Source: a bacterium (lineage in GTDB: Bacteria; Pseudomonadota; Alphaproteobacteria; Rs-D84; CACZYB01). Taken from it: DNA of 47,115 nt. Under the pieces are notes generated by a model. That model searched no databases. It was not told the DNA's origin and was given only the letters and a program-made list of their open reading frames with translations. Within the stretch, counting starts at the first letter, position 1, and each line of letters opens with the position of its first letter. Position numbers and translations under genes: made by a program. The stretch is from positions 1 through 47,115 of the forward strand of contig JAAVBN010000020.1 in assembly GCA_014803545.1 (NCBI GenBank). Reading direction: 5' to 3'. Shown here one piece after another: positions 7,704 to 14,638 of this stretch.

Positions 7704-7733
7704 ATTTTACCCCCCCCCAGAAGATTTTGTCAA
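7704..7733 (-). promoter_or_regulatory. Promoter with poly-G spacer (probable phase-variable switch)
   Basis: On the minus strand TTGACA (7733-7728) is followed by an 18-base spacer and TAAAAT (7709-7704). Nine of the spacer bases are the G tract at 7710-7718. Loss of one G gives the optimal 17-base spacer. The -35 lies just behind the stop codon of the 117-residue gene. Spacer-length poly-G switches of this kind are known from Neisseria promoters. Confidence 0.7.
7710..7718 (-). repeat. G9 homopolymer tract
   Basis: Nine C's on the plus strand, between the -35 and -10 of the promoter for the small zinc-ribbon genes; followed on the G strand by TAAA, as in the leader tracts. Confidence 0.9.
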
Positions 7734-7736
7734 TAT

Positions 7737-8090
7737 CTATCTTGAAAATTCCTTACTACAATAGGTGCATTTTTCCCAGTAATCTTTGTATTTACAAGTC
7801 TTTCCTGTTCCAAACTCACATTCTCTTGCTAACTTTTCATTGTGTTCGGTACAAATTTTATAATATTGATTATTTTCCATTTCATAAGGTGTGTCATAGG
7901 AAAATTCATCAGCACTTCTTCCGTTGTTAATGTTATATTTTCCTTCCTTATAACATTTATCACAATATGAAGGAGGTTCAACAGATCCGCACTTATTACC
8001 CTTGTATGGGCAAGCATTTAAAAAATCATCTTTTTTATTACTTTCTGTTAGTAGTTTATGTATTTCTTTATTTGATAATCTCAATTTCAT
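7737..8090 (-). CDS. Small protein with two zinc-ribbon-like modules (A+B)
   Basis: An unrecognised 117-residue protein with two Cys modules: 'CPYKGNKCGSVEPPSYCDKC' (module A, as in the 81-residue protein) and 'CEFGTGKTCKYKDYWEKC' plus TYC (module B, as in the 140-residue protein). Both follow C-x(6-8)-C-x8-C-x2-C, so A and B may themselves be related. The N-terminus 'LSNKEIHKLLTES' resembles the helical repeat of the 140-residue protein. It begins 15 bases behind tyrS and is probably cotranscribed with it. It looks like the fused ancestor or a recombinant of the other two. Confidence 0.72.
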   Translation of the reverse strand: MKLRLSNKEIHKLLTESNKKDDFLNACPYKGNKCGSVEPPSYCDKCYKEGKYNINNGRSADEFSYDTPYEMENNQYYKICTEHNEKLARECEFGTGKTCKYKDYWEKCTYCSKEFSR

Positions 8091-8104
8091 TTTTTTCTCC
8101 TTTT

Positions 8105-9337
8105 TTATATTTTTAATATTGCTTTGTTCTTTTTTCCAACGGATAGTAAGATTTTTCCATCTTTTGATAAATCCTTTGTAATAACAAATTTATCATCGGA
8201 AATTTTTTCATCATTGACCGATACGGCACCAGAGGTAATCATACGCCTTGCATCACTTTTTGATTTACAAAGCGATACAGAAACAAGTGCATCCAAAATA
8301 TTTACATCACCAGTAAAATCAAATGTAGGAAGTCCAGCACCCATACCACCGTTTTCAAATGTTTCCTTTGCAGTTTTTTCAGCACTCAAAGCTTCTGCCT
8401 CACCACGACAGATTTTGGTTGCCTCAAATGCAAGAATCTTTTTTGCCTCATTTATTTCTGCACCTTGAAGACGCTCCAACTTCTCAATCTCAGAAATAGG
8501 AAGTTCCGTAAATATGCGAAGAAGTTTTGAAACATCTCTGTCATCAACATTACGCCAGAATTGATAATATTCATAGGAGCCAAGCTTGTCTTCGTTAAGC
8601 CATACTGCATTACCCATGGATTTTCCAAACTTTACCCCGTTTGCATCGGTTAAAAGCGGACTTGTCAAAGCAAAAAGTTCCAAACCAAGTCTTCTACCTA
8701 AATCAACACCAGAAACAATATTTCCCCATTGATCCGCACCACCAAATTGCAAAACCGCACCATAACGTTTGTTAATTTCTACAAAATCGTATGCCTGAAA
8801 AAGCGAATAATTAAATTCTAAAAATGATAAAGGTTGCTCTCTATCCAAACGAAGTTTCACACTTTCACGTTTAAGCATTTCATTAACAGAAAAATAACGT
8901 CCGTATTTTGTAAGAAAGTCTATGTAAGAAATATCCTTAAACCAATCGTAATTATTAACCATAATCGCATCGGTTGAACCATTACCAAAAGTAAAAAATT
9001 TCTCCATAGATTTTTTTATACCTTGCATATTTTTTTGAAAAACTTCCTCTGTCATCATCGGACGCTCACTTGACCTTCCTGATGGATCACCAATCCTTCC
9101 TGTCGCCCCACCAATAAGGGCAATAGGCTTATTCCCAGTTTTTTGAAAAAGTCTAAGAAGTGTAAGAGATACTAAATTTCCAATATGAAGACTATCAGCA
9201 GTTGGATCACAACCCAAATATCCAATAACAGAAGTCCCACTACAAAGTTTTTTATCCAATCCCTCCAAATCACTTGCTTGATTAAAAAGACCACGTTCAA
9301 TAATAATATTTAAAAAATCTGATTTTACTTTATGCAT
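8105..9337 (-). CDS. tyrS: Tyrosyl-tRNA synthetase
   Basis: A class I synthetase of about 410 residues: 'GCDPTADSLHIGN' (HIGN signature), 'QFGGADQWGN' tyrosine/ATP pocket, 'KFGKSMGNAVWL' (KFGKS signature) and a C-terminal S4 RNA-binding domain (about 345-410). It charges tRNA-Tyr. I start at the ATG at 9337, which has GAGGA five bases upstream, not at the ATG four codons earlier. The 117-residue Cys-module gene follows at 15 bases. Confidence 0.96.
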   Translation of the reverse strand: MHKVKSDFLNIIIERGLFNQASDLEGLDKKLCSGTSVIGYLGCDPTADSLHIGNLVSLTLLRLFQKTGNKPIALIGGATGRIGDPSGRSSERPMMTEEVFQKNMQGIKKSMEKFFTFGNGSTDAIMVNNYDWFKDISYIDFLTKYGRYFSVNEMLKRESVKLRLDREQPLSFLEFNYSLFQAYDFVEINKRYGAVLQFGGADQWGNIVSGVDLGRRLGLELFALTSPLLTDANGVKFGKSMGNAVWLNEDKLGSYEYYQFWRNVDDRDVSKLLRIFTELPISEIEKLERLQGAEINEAKKILAFEATKICRGEAEALSAEKTAKETFENGGMGAGLPTFDFTGDVNILDALVSVSLCKSKSDARRMITSGAVSVNDEKISDDKFVITKDLSKDGKILLSVGKKNKAILKI

Positions 9338-9363
9338 TTTATTCCTCATTAATTACTGACAAA

Positions 9364-9392
9364 ATTTTACAAAAGAATAGTTGTAAAGGCAA
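9364..9392 (-). promoter_or_regulatory. Probable tyrS promoter
   Basis: TTGCCT, 17-base spacer, TAAAAT on the minus strand, ending about 27 bases before the tyrS start. Confidence 0.5.
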
Positions 9393-9406
9393 GCAAATAA
9401 TTTTCC

Positions 9407-9435
9407 TTGATAAAAAACAAAAATAATATTAAAAT
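9407..9435 (+). promoter_or_regulatory. Promoter of the structured RNA
   Basis: TTGATA, 17-base spacer, TAAAAT on the plus strand; predicted transcription start near 9443, immediately before a series of hairpins. It partly faces the tyrS promoter. Confidence 0.6.
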
Positions 9436-9442
9436 GAAAAAC

Positions 9443-9733
9443 AGATTTGAATTTTCTTGATTCAAATTTAGCATCTTAATATGATGCGGGACTGTCGAAA
9501 GTCCTATAAAACACGCGCTGCACATATTCCTTTTGTGTAGTGAAAAATGAGCCCCAGAAATTGGGGAGTCTTTAGCGTATGTCCAGAGGGAAACCTTAAA
9601 GGCTGAAGAAGTCAATCCGTGTTTTTTGATTTTCGAACTCCCCGCTATTATTAATATGCGAGGACTAAAACTGTGTCATAAATATTATTTTATATGAGAA
9701 TAATAATTTATGCAAATATTATATGTTTTTTTT
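9443..9733 (+). ncRNA. Predicted structured RNA, family not recognised
   Basis: Between a promoter and a T8 run this gene-free stretch holds nested pairings. These are ATTTGAAT/ATTCAAAT (9445-9452, 9460-9467); GCATC/GATGC (9471-9475, 9483-9487); CTGCACA/TGTGTAG (9518-9524, 9534-9540); CCCCA/TGGGG (9552-9556, 9562-9566); AGG-GAAA-CCT (9587-9596); and TCTTTAGC/GCTGAAGA (9569-9576, 9602-9609). Two long-range pairs are AGTCCT/AGGACT (9500-9505, 9661-9666) and GGGGAGT/ACTCCCC (9563-9569, 9637-9643); the latter excludes the CCCCA hairpin, as a switch would. A near-perfect AT stem (9677-9689, 9699-9712) precedes the T run (9726-9733). I checked for tmRNA, RNase P and SRP signatures and saw none. 6S RNA is possible but I cannot match its consensus; a long 5' leader is the other option. 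Confidence 0.5.
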
Positions 9734-9738
9734 ATTCA

Positions 9739-9777
9739 GGGTGGGAGTTTTTTTGTTCATGGTCTTCAGTCCCACCC
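9739..9777 (+). other. Inverted repeat
   Basis: GGGTGGGA (9739-9746) and TCCCACCC (9770-9777), perfect 8-bp arms around a 23-base loop, between the structured RNA and the first small frame. No T run on the plus side. Confidence 0.6.
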
Positions 9778-9813
9778 TCCCGATAGAAAGCATATTAAAA
9801 GGAGGAAACATTT

Positions 9814-9927
9814 ATGAGAGAAAATTTTTATAAAGAGATTCAATTAGTTTGCGAGCCGCCCAGCACCCGAATTTTTCGGGCGGCTCGCTGTGGACTAACA
9901 CAAATAATACAAATAAATCATTATTAA
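9814..9927 (+). CDS. Possible 37-residue peptide containing a GC palindrome
   Basis: An ATG with a strong GGAGG site 8 bases upstream opens a 37-codon frame (MRENFYKEIQLV...). Its middle is encoded by the GC-rich palindrome at 9851-9888, whose base composition is unlike its surroundings. It ends 15 bases before the next gene. It could be a leader peptide or a small gene broken by palindrome insertion. The ribosome site is the main support. Confidence 0.35.
   Translation: MRENFYKEIQLVCEPPSTRIFRAARCGLTQIIQINHY
9844..9898. repeat. GC-rich palindromic element E1
   Basis: Outer arms TTAGT/ACTAA (9844-9848, 9894-9898) enclose an 11-bp perfect stem GCGAGCCGCCC/GGGCGGCTCGC (9851-9861, 9878-9888). 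It stands out sharply from the AT-rich background. Two related elements lie at 10317-10388 and 11099-11163. Confidence 0.75.
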
Positions 9928-9942
9928 AAAAGGAGGAAAAAA

Positions 9943-10248
9943 ATGAAAAAACTAAACTATATACTCGCTATACCAATAACAATGTTCATACTGAACAATA
10001 ATGTTAGGGCCTCGGATCTTATAAATGCCTTATCTGAGTATTGTGTGCCACCAACATCTGAATACTGCACAGGACCTTATGCGGCAACATACGACACGCA
10101 AACTAAAACCTGTAAGTGCAAGAACACTACATACCTTAGGTATAACTCAACAGACAGACATTGTGAGATTAACTGTCCTGCTGGTTATGTGCCTAGTGTA
10201 GTAGACAGTTGTGGACCTGGCACTATCAGTTTTTTAGTAGCGGAATAG
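9943..10248 (+). CDS. Small secreted Cys-rich protein
   Basis: An unrecognised 101-residue protein with a signal peptide (residues 1-24, cleavage near VRA|SD) and about nine Cys after it ('YCVPPTSEYC', 'CKCKNTTYLRY', 'CEINCPAGYVP'). The 'C-PAGY-P' phrase resembles GCC2/GCC3 or EGF-like repeats, as in the next gene. GGAGG lies 7 bases before the ATG. Disulfide-rich and presumably exported; function unknown. Confidence 0.65.
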   Translation: MKKLNYILAIPITMFILNNNVRASDLINALSEYCVPPTSEYCTGPYAATYDTQTKTCKCKNTTYLRYNSTDRHCEINCPAGYVPSVVDSCGPGTISFLVAE

Positions 10249-10316
10249 ATATGGGAAAAAACAAATAACAAAGGAGGAAACATAAAACAAAAATGAAAAA
10301 TACAAATGGAAAAAAG

Positions 10317-10388
10317 AGTCAGCACAATGGGACCGAAGGTTTTAGCGACTGCCCCTAAAGGGGGCCAAGGGCAGTCGCTTTGCTGACT
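10317..10388. repeat. GC-rich palindromic element E2
   Basis: Outer arms AGTCAGCA/TGCTGACT (10317-10324, 10381-10388) enclose an 11-bp perfect inner stem AGCGACTGCCC/GGGCAGTCGCT (10344-10354, 10369-10379). The outer arms and 'CAGCACAATG' are shared with E3, but the inner stem is different in sequence. Confidence 0.8.
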
Positions 10389-10437
10389 GGAAAAGTGGTC
10401 CAAAGAAAATTTAATTAACAACAAAAGGAGAAAAATA

Positions 10438-11079
10438 ATGTCTAAATTTAATAAAAAATACACAATGTTAAGTATATTAACTCTAATATCTATACCTGCT
10501 TATTCACAACTATATATGTGCAAACAATGTCCAAATGGAACATATGCTGATAATGGTCAATGTTCTACTTGCCCAGCTGGTTCATACTGCAAAGAAGGAA
10601 TAAAATATGAATGCTCAAATGGAGGAACTTCTATTGCAGGGGCAAGTAGCTGTGGAATATGTTTAAAAAATAACTATACTATATTAGAAGTACATGTCCC
10701 AAGTGGTTGTTGTGCAGGAACAAATGGTAAATCTTATAGTGGTTCTTGTGTTTGTTCAGGATGTACTTCATCATGTTCTGTTGGTTCAACAACTTTTACT
10801 GATAGGGTATTTCCTGCTGGAACAAAAGTTGATGATACAGTCTATGAAGGAACTTTTACACCTTCACGAGCAAGTACAAGTATATCCTCAGATTCTTGCA
10901 GCGGAACAACAGCTCAATCTCATGGAACTTTCTTTAATTGTACCAAATATAGTCCATCTTATAAAGGTACTATATATACACGAATAAAATTCCGTTATAA
11001 TTCTTCAAAAGAAAAAATAGAGGTAATAACAAATACAAATTCTGTAATCGCAGAATTGGAAGCTAAAATGTGTGAATAA
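10438..11079 (+). CDS. Secreted Cys-rich protein with GCC2/GCC3 (ephrin-receptor-like) motifs
   Basis: A 213-residue protein with a signal peptide (residues 1-23, cleavage near AYS|QL). The first 75 mature residues carry repeated 'C-x2-C-P-x-G-T-Y/S-Y-C' units ('CKQCPNGTYADNGQC', 'CPAGSYC'), the signature of GCC2/GCC3 or TNFR-like modules. A Cys-dense middle (CCAGTNGKSYSGSCVCSGC) and a C-terminal domain of about 90 residues without clear homology follow. Such proteins are exported and disulfide-bonded, often with surface or adhesion roles. AAGGAG lies 8 bases before the ATG. GC palindromes E2 and E3 flank the gene on both sides. Confidence 0.72.
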   Translation: MSKFNKKYTMLSILTLISIPAYSQLYMCKQCPNGTYADNGQCSTCPAGSYCKEGIKYECSNGGTSIAGASSCGICLKNNYTILEVHVPSGCCAGTNGKSYSGSCVCSGCTSSCSVGSTTFTDRVFPAGTKVDDTVYEGTFTPSRASTSISSDSCSGTTAQSHGTFFNCTKYSPSYKGTIYTRIKFRYNSSKEKIEVITNTNSVIAELEAKMCE

Positions 11080-11098
11080 TTTTAAGGGGAAAAAAGAT

Positions 11099-11163
11099 TC
11101 AGCACAATGTGAACGGAGTGAACGCGGACGCGACCTGTGGGCGGGTGGGCGTCCGCTTGCTGA
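11099..11163. repeat. GC-rich palindromic element E3
   Basis: Outer arms TCAGCA/TGCTGA (11099-11104, 11158-11163) enclose GCGGACGC/GCGTCCGC (11124-11131, 11149-11156). It lies about 20 bases behind the Cys-rich gene. Same frame as E2 with replaced, still complementary, inner arms. Confidence 0.78.
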
Positions 11164-11244
11164 CTGTGGATATTAATGAAGATATAAGAAAAAACCAAAA
11201 CTTCAACAACAAACAAAACTACCAGTCAGAAAATGGCACACCCG

Positions 11245-11272
11245 ACACCCCGCACCTGCGGGTGGCTCGTAA
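11245..11272. other. Further GC-rich hairpin
   Basis: CCCGCA/TGCGGG with a two-base loop, inside a GC-rich patch between E3 and the ybaB terminator. Possibly a degenerate fourth element. Confidence 0.4.
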
Positions 11273-11304
11273 TGCCTATCGTCTTTGATAAATGATAAAG
11301 GTAT

Positions 11305-11338
11305 AAAAAAATCCCCCTCAACCAGAGGGGGATAATTT
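11305..11338. terminator. Bidirectional terminator
   Basis: ATCCCCCTC/GAGGGGGAT perfect 9-bp stem (11311-11319, 11325-11333) with A and T runs on the two sides. It closes the Cys-rich region on the plus strand and dnaX-ybaB on the minus strand. Confidence 0.85.
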
Positions 11339-11351
11339 TTCACCAGAAAAT

Positions 11352-11675
11352 TTACATAGGTAAATCAACACCCTCTGGAAGTTGAAGCCCGCTTGTTGCC
11401 TCTTCCATAGTAGCAGTTGAAATCTCATCTGCTTGTTCCTTTGCATTATTAAGTGATGCAACGATTAAATCTTCCAAAGTTTCCTTTTCACTTTCCTTCA
11501 ACAAAGATGAATCAATTTCACATTTTTTTACATCTTTTGTGCAAGTCATTGTTATTTTAACAAGTCCACCACCAGCTTGACCCACAACTTCTTGTTTTGC
11601 AAGTTCTGCTTGTGCAAGTTTTACTTTGTTTTGCATTGCTTGTGCTTGTGCAACTAATTCGTTCAAATTAACCAT
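11352..11675 (-). CDS. ybaB: YbaB/EbfC nucleoid-associated protein
   Basis: A 107-residue YbaB/EbfC-family protein: helical N-terminus, 'VVGQAGGGLVKITMTCTKDVKKCEID' beta segment and helical C-terminus ending 'EATSGLQLPEGVDLPM'. It binds DNA as a dimer. The usual dnaX-ybaB pairing is kept, with the gene about 40 bases behind the dnaX C-terminal frame. recR, the usual third member, is not in the window. Confidence 0.93.
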   Translation of the reverse strand: MVNLNELVAQAQAMQNKVKLAQAELAKQEVVGQAGGGLVKITMTCTKDVKKCEIDSSLLKESEKETLEDLIVASLNNAKEQADEISTATMEEATSGLQLPEGVDLPM

Positions 11676-11715
11676 ATTATATCTCCTTTTTTACGTTAAA
11701 TAATATAAAAGAATA

Positions 11716-12168
11716 CTATATTTCTTCAATTTTTGCAACATAAGAATTTTTAAAGTTCTGTGAAATTTCTTTAAGTATTGGATTGGACGATATTTCTTTA
11801 AGTTGAGCTTCAAATATATCACGTTTTTTCTTATAAATAGTATCCTCGCCAGCCTCATTTGAATGCTCTACTTTTATATTATATTTCGCATTTGCAAAGA
11901 AAGTATTAAGGTTTTTAAGAAGCTCCCTTGGATACCCAGTATCAAAGTTTATAAACAATACTCCCTTATCAAAGGATACAAAACGCACATACCGTTCCAC
12001 ATCCTGGGAAAGAAGGTAATTTTTCTTTTCCCTTAAAATATCAACAATACTTTCAATTGAAAGTATAGAAATATCAGTATTGTTGTTTACTTCTTCTTCA
12101 AACAAAGGGGAAGTATTTGTTATACTAGATATTTTTTTTTTGAACCTCGGTTGAAGTTTGATTTTCAA
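11716..12168 (-). CDS. dnaX: C-terminal (tau-specific) part of DnaX, reached by frameshift
   Basis: This frame overlaps the end of the dnaX gamma frame and continues it for about 135 residues past the A10 run. Its own ATG (12168) lacks a ribosome site, and the first codons simply re-read dnaX sequence in another frame. It ends just before ybaB. By position it is the tau-specific tail, which in E. coli contacts DnaB and the polymerase core. I annotate it as the downstream part of a slippage-expressed tau of about 530 residues, not as a separate gene. Confidence 0.7.
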   Translation of the reverse strand: MKIKLQPRFKKKISSITNTSPLFEEEVNNNTDISILSIESIVDILREKKNYLLSQDVERYVRFVSFDKGVLFINFDTGYPRELLKNLNTFFANAKYNIKVEHSNEAGEDTIYKKKRDIFEAQLKEISSNPILKEISQNFKNSYVAKIEEI

Positions 12169-13321
12169 TCTTGTTAAGAATTTCTGCTGGACTTGGCATC
12201 ATACCAACATACGAAAGTCTTATAATAATCATTTCCACAGCAGACAGAACATTTGGCACGAGTGAAAGTTCATCAAATCCCTTTAATAACATTTGCCAAA
12301 TACGTGAAAGCGTAGCAATACTTAAATCATGTGCCATCTTTGAAATCTTTTCTTGCTCCGATGGTGGCACAGGAATAGAAGACAAAGACGCAGGTGTTAT
12401 CTTTACCCTTGTTATATAATGTGTAATTTCCAATAGGTCAGTCAAAATCAATACAGGGTCAACACCCAAATCATATTGATTATCAATTATCTCAACCGCC
12501 TTTTGTATATCGGCATTGATAATCGCATCATACAAGTCAAAAACAATTCCCTTTGACGCAAGCCCCAAAATTTTTGAAACTTTATCAACAGTAATATCGC
12601 CTTCACAATTTGAAATTACTTGATCAAGAAAGCTCATTCCATCACGAACAGAACCGTCCGCAGTTTTCGCAATAATGTTTATTGAATCATCATCAATTTT
12701 TACATTTTCCAATTCGCAAACGTGCTTAAAATGATTGGAAAGAGTTTCAATATCAACTCTTCGTAAATCAAAACGTTGGCAACGGGACAAAACTGTTGCT
12801 GGAACTTTTCTTATTTCTGTTGTTGCAAATATGAAAATTACATAAGGAGGTGGCTCCTCCAATGTTTTAAGAAGTGCATTGAAAGCATTTTTTGAAAGCA
12901 TATGAACTTCGTCAATAATATAAACTTTATACCTTGCGGATGAAGGTTTATATTGAACACCATCAATAATTTCCCTTATGTCATCAACACCAGTATTTGA
13001 GGCAGCGTCCATTTCAATAACATCAATATGCCTGTCTTCGGCAATCGCACGGCAATTTTCACATACACCACAAGGTTTAACCTGTGGTCCAGTCGCTTTA
13101 CCATCAGCACCAAGACAATTTAACGATTTTGCAAAGATTCGGGCGGTAGAAGTCTTTCCAACCCCACGAATACCCGTAAATATATACGCATGGGCAAGCC
13201 TGTTTGTATTTATCGCATTGGTAAGTGTTTTAACAAGAACATCTTGACCAATAAGCTCATCAAAGTTGCTTGACCTGTATTTTCTAGCTAAAACCTTATA
13301 TTTTACTTCTTCGTTTTCCAT
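12125..13321 (-). CDS. dnaX: DNA polymerase III gamma/tau subunit (gamma frame)
   Basis: 398 residues with the clamp-loader ATPase: Walker A 'GIRGVGKTSTARIFAKSLNC', a four-Cys zinc module (C in 'SLNC', 'KPCGVCENC'), DEVH Walker B ('IIDEVHML'), 'LLKTLEEPP' and the SRC motif 'LSRCQRFDLRR'. It loads beta clamps at the fork. The frame stops after 'EVQKKNI', right behind ten A's on the coding strand (12132-12141). Without slippage this product corresponds to gamma; with one A lost, reading continues as tau. Confidence 0.93.
   Translation of the reverse strand: MENEEVKYKVLARKYRSSNFDELIGQDVLVKTLTNAINTNRLAHAYIFTGIRGVGKTSTARIFAKSLNCLGADGKATGPQVKPCGVCENCRAIAEDRHIDVIEMDAASNTGVDDIREIIDGVQYKPSSARYKVYIIDEVHMLSKNAFNALLKTLEEPPPYVIFIFATTEIRKVPATVLSRCQRFDLRRVDIETLSNHFKHVCELENVKIDDDSINIIAKTADGSVRDGMSFLDQVISNCEGDITVDKVSKILGLASKGIVFDLYDAIINADIQKAVEIIDNQYDLGVDPVLILTDLLEITHYITRVKITPASLSSIPVPPSEQEKISKMAHDLSIATLSRIWQMLLKGFDELSLVPNVLSAVEMIIIRLSYVGMMPSPAEILNKIENQTSTEVQKKNI
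12132..12141 (-). promoter_or_regulatory. A10 slippage site in dnaX
   Basis: Ten A's on the coding strand precede the zero-frame stop by six bases (AAT ATC TAG). Removal of one A (or a +1 shift) joins the upstream and downstream dnaX frames. Programmed shifting at an A-run is established for dnaX in E. coli (ribosomal) and Thermus (transcriptional slippage on A9). Confidence 0.7.
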
Positions 13322-13462
13322 AAAAATACTCTTACTTAAATTTTATTTTCTTAATTTTAACAAATTTTAAATTAATAGCAAGATTAAATTTTTAAATTTA
13401 TGATTGCTATTATTTCCGAACTTTTGTAATAAGATATATAAAGAAAATAAAAGGAGATAAAA

Positions 13463-14635
13463 TTGAAGAAAGTTATACTACCATTTTTACTATTATCATT
13501 TACTTTTGGAAAAACTGTAAACGCTGCTAATCCAGACTTGCGCGCCCCTTATGCTATACTTATGGATTTTGACAGTGGCCGTGTCTTATATGAAAAAAAT
13601 GCAGATGAATCTGTTCCTCCTTCTTCTATGAGTAAACTTTTAACCATATATAAAATTTTTTCTCTTGTAAAAGAGGGTAAATACTCTCTTGATACAGAAT
13701 TTACAGTAGGGGACGAAGCATGGAAAAAAGCAAAAGCAATGAACGCAAATTCTGGCTCTACGATGTTCCTTGAATATGGGGAAAAGGTTAAGATAGAAGA
13801 TTTAATACGTGGTATAATTGTAAATAGTGGAAACGATGCAACAATAGTTATTGCCGAAAATGTAAGCGGAAGCGAGTCAAAATTTGTAGAAGAATTAAAT
13901 GAGTTAAGCAAAGAGCTAGGCTTAACAAATACACACCTTGAAAATGCTTCTGGCTGGTATGATAAAAAACATCTTATGTCAACACGCGATTTGGCAATAC
14001 TTTCCCGCCGTATTATAAAGGATTTCCCTGAATATTATCATTACTTTGGTGAAAAAGAATTTTTATATAAAAAGGATTTAACAGGAAACAAAGACAACCG
14101 AAATAAACTCCTTTGGATTATGCCATCTGCTGATGGACTTAAAACAGGACATACAACAAAGGGCGGATACGGACTTTCTTCTTCTGCAAAAAAAGGTGAA
14201 AGAAGATTAATTTCCATAGTAAACGGAATAAAGGGAACAAACCCAAGCTATGCCCGATTTACCGATTCTAAAACCCTTCTTGAATGGGGTTTCAAAGAAT
14301 TTTCAAACTATGTGTATTACAAAGCAGGTGATAAAGTTTTGGATATTCCTGTATGGTTTGGTAAAAACAATACCGTTGCAGTTGGTGTTAATGAAAAAAT
14401 CTTAATCACATCACAAAATGGAAAAACTCCAAACATAGAATTTCGTGCAACCTATGAATCTCCAATTCCTGCACCAATAGAAAAAGGAACAAAGGTTGGA
14501 ACCTTAACTCTTTATATTGATGGAACAAAGTTTAATGATTATGATTTAATTACACTTGAAGATATGAAAAAATGTAATTTCATAATCCGAATTTTCAAAA
14601 ACTTAAAACAAATAGTTCTTAATATAGTGGGGTAA
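13463..14635 (+). CDS. dacA: D-alanyl-D-alanine carboxypeptidase (PBP5/6 type, S11)
   Basis: A 390-residue low-molecular-weight penicillin-binding protein with a signal peptide (cleavage near VNA|AN). Catalytic motifs are all present: SxxK 'SMSK' (S55-K58), SGN (122-124) and KTG (227-229). The C-terminus ends in an amphipathic helix (ILRIFKNLKQIVLNIVG-like), typical of membrane-attached PBP5. It trims the terminal D-Ala of stem peptides. Start is TTG with AAGGAG 7 bases upstream. It leads an operon dacA-tmk-holB-tatD with gaps of only a few bases. Confidence 0.94.
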   Translation: MKKVILPFLLLSFTFGKTVNAANPDLRAPYAILMDFDSGRVLYEKNADESVPPSSMSKLLTIYKIFSLVKEGKYSLDTEFTVGDEAWKKAKAMNANSGSTMFLEYGEKVKIEDLIRGIIVNSGNDATIVIAENVSGSESKFVEELNELSKELGLTNTHLENASGWYDKKHLMSTRDLAILSRRIIKDFPEYYHYFGEKEFLYKKDLTGNKDNRNKLLWIMPSADGLKTGHTTKGGYGLSSSAKKGERRLISIVNGIKGTNPSYARFTDSKTLLEWGFKEFSNYVYYKAGDKVLDIPVWFGKNNTVAVGVNEKILITSQNGKTPNIEFRATYESPIPAPIEKGTKVGTLTLYIDGTKFNDYDLITLEDMKKCNFIIRIFKNLKQIVLNIVG

Positions 14636-14638
14636 TTT

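Noticed and set aside
9367..9615. 82-residue minus-strand frame upstream of tyrS
   Set aside because: It lies over the structured RNA and promoters, has no ribosome site and no recognisable sequence.
9443..9733. tmRNA, RNase P RNA or a known riboswitch as identity of the structured RNA
   Set aside because: No tag frame or CCA-tRNA half, no RNase P conserved regions, and no TPP, FMN, cobalamin, SAM or glycine signatures; a TTCGAAC stretch resembles a T-loop but has no T-stem.
10293..10358. 21-residue frame ending inside palindrome E2
   Set aside because: The GGAGG is 15 bases away, too far to be a convincing ribosome site, and the frame ends in the palindrome.
11716..12168. Independent gene behind dnaX
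   Set aside because: No ribosome site; the overlap re-reads dnaX and an A10 run joins the frames, so it is the tau tail.
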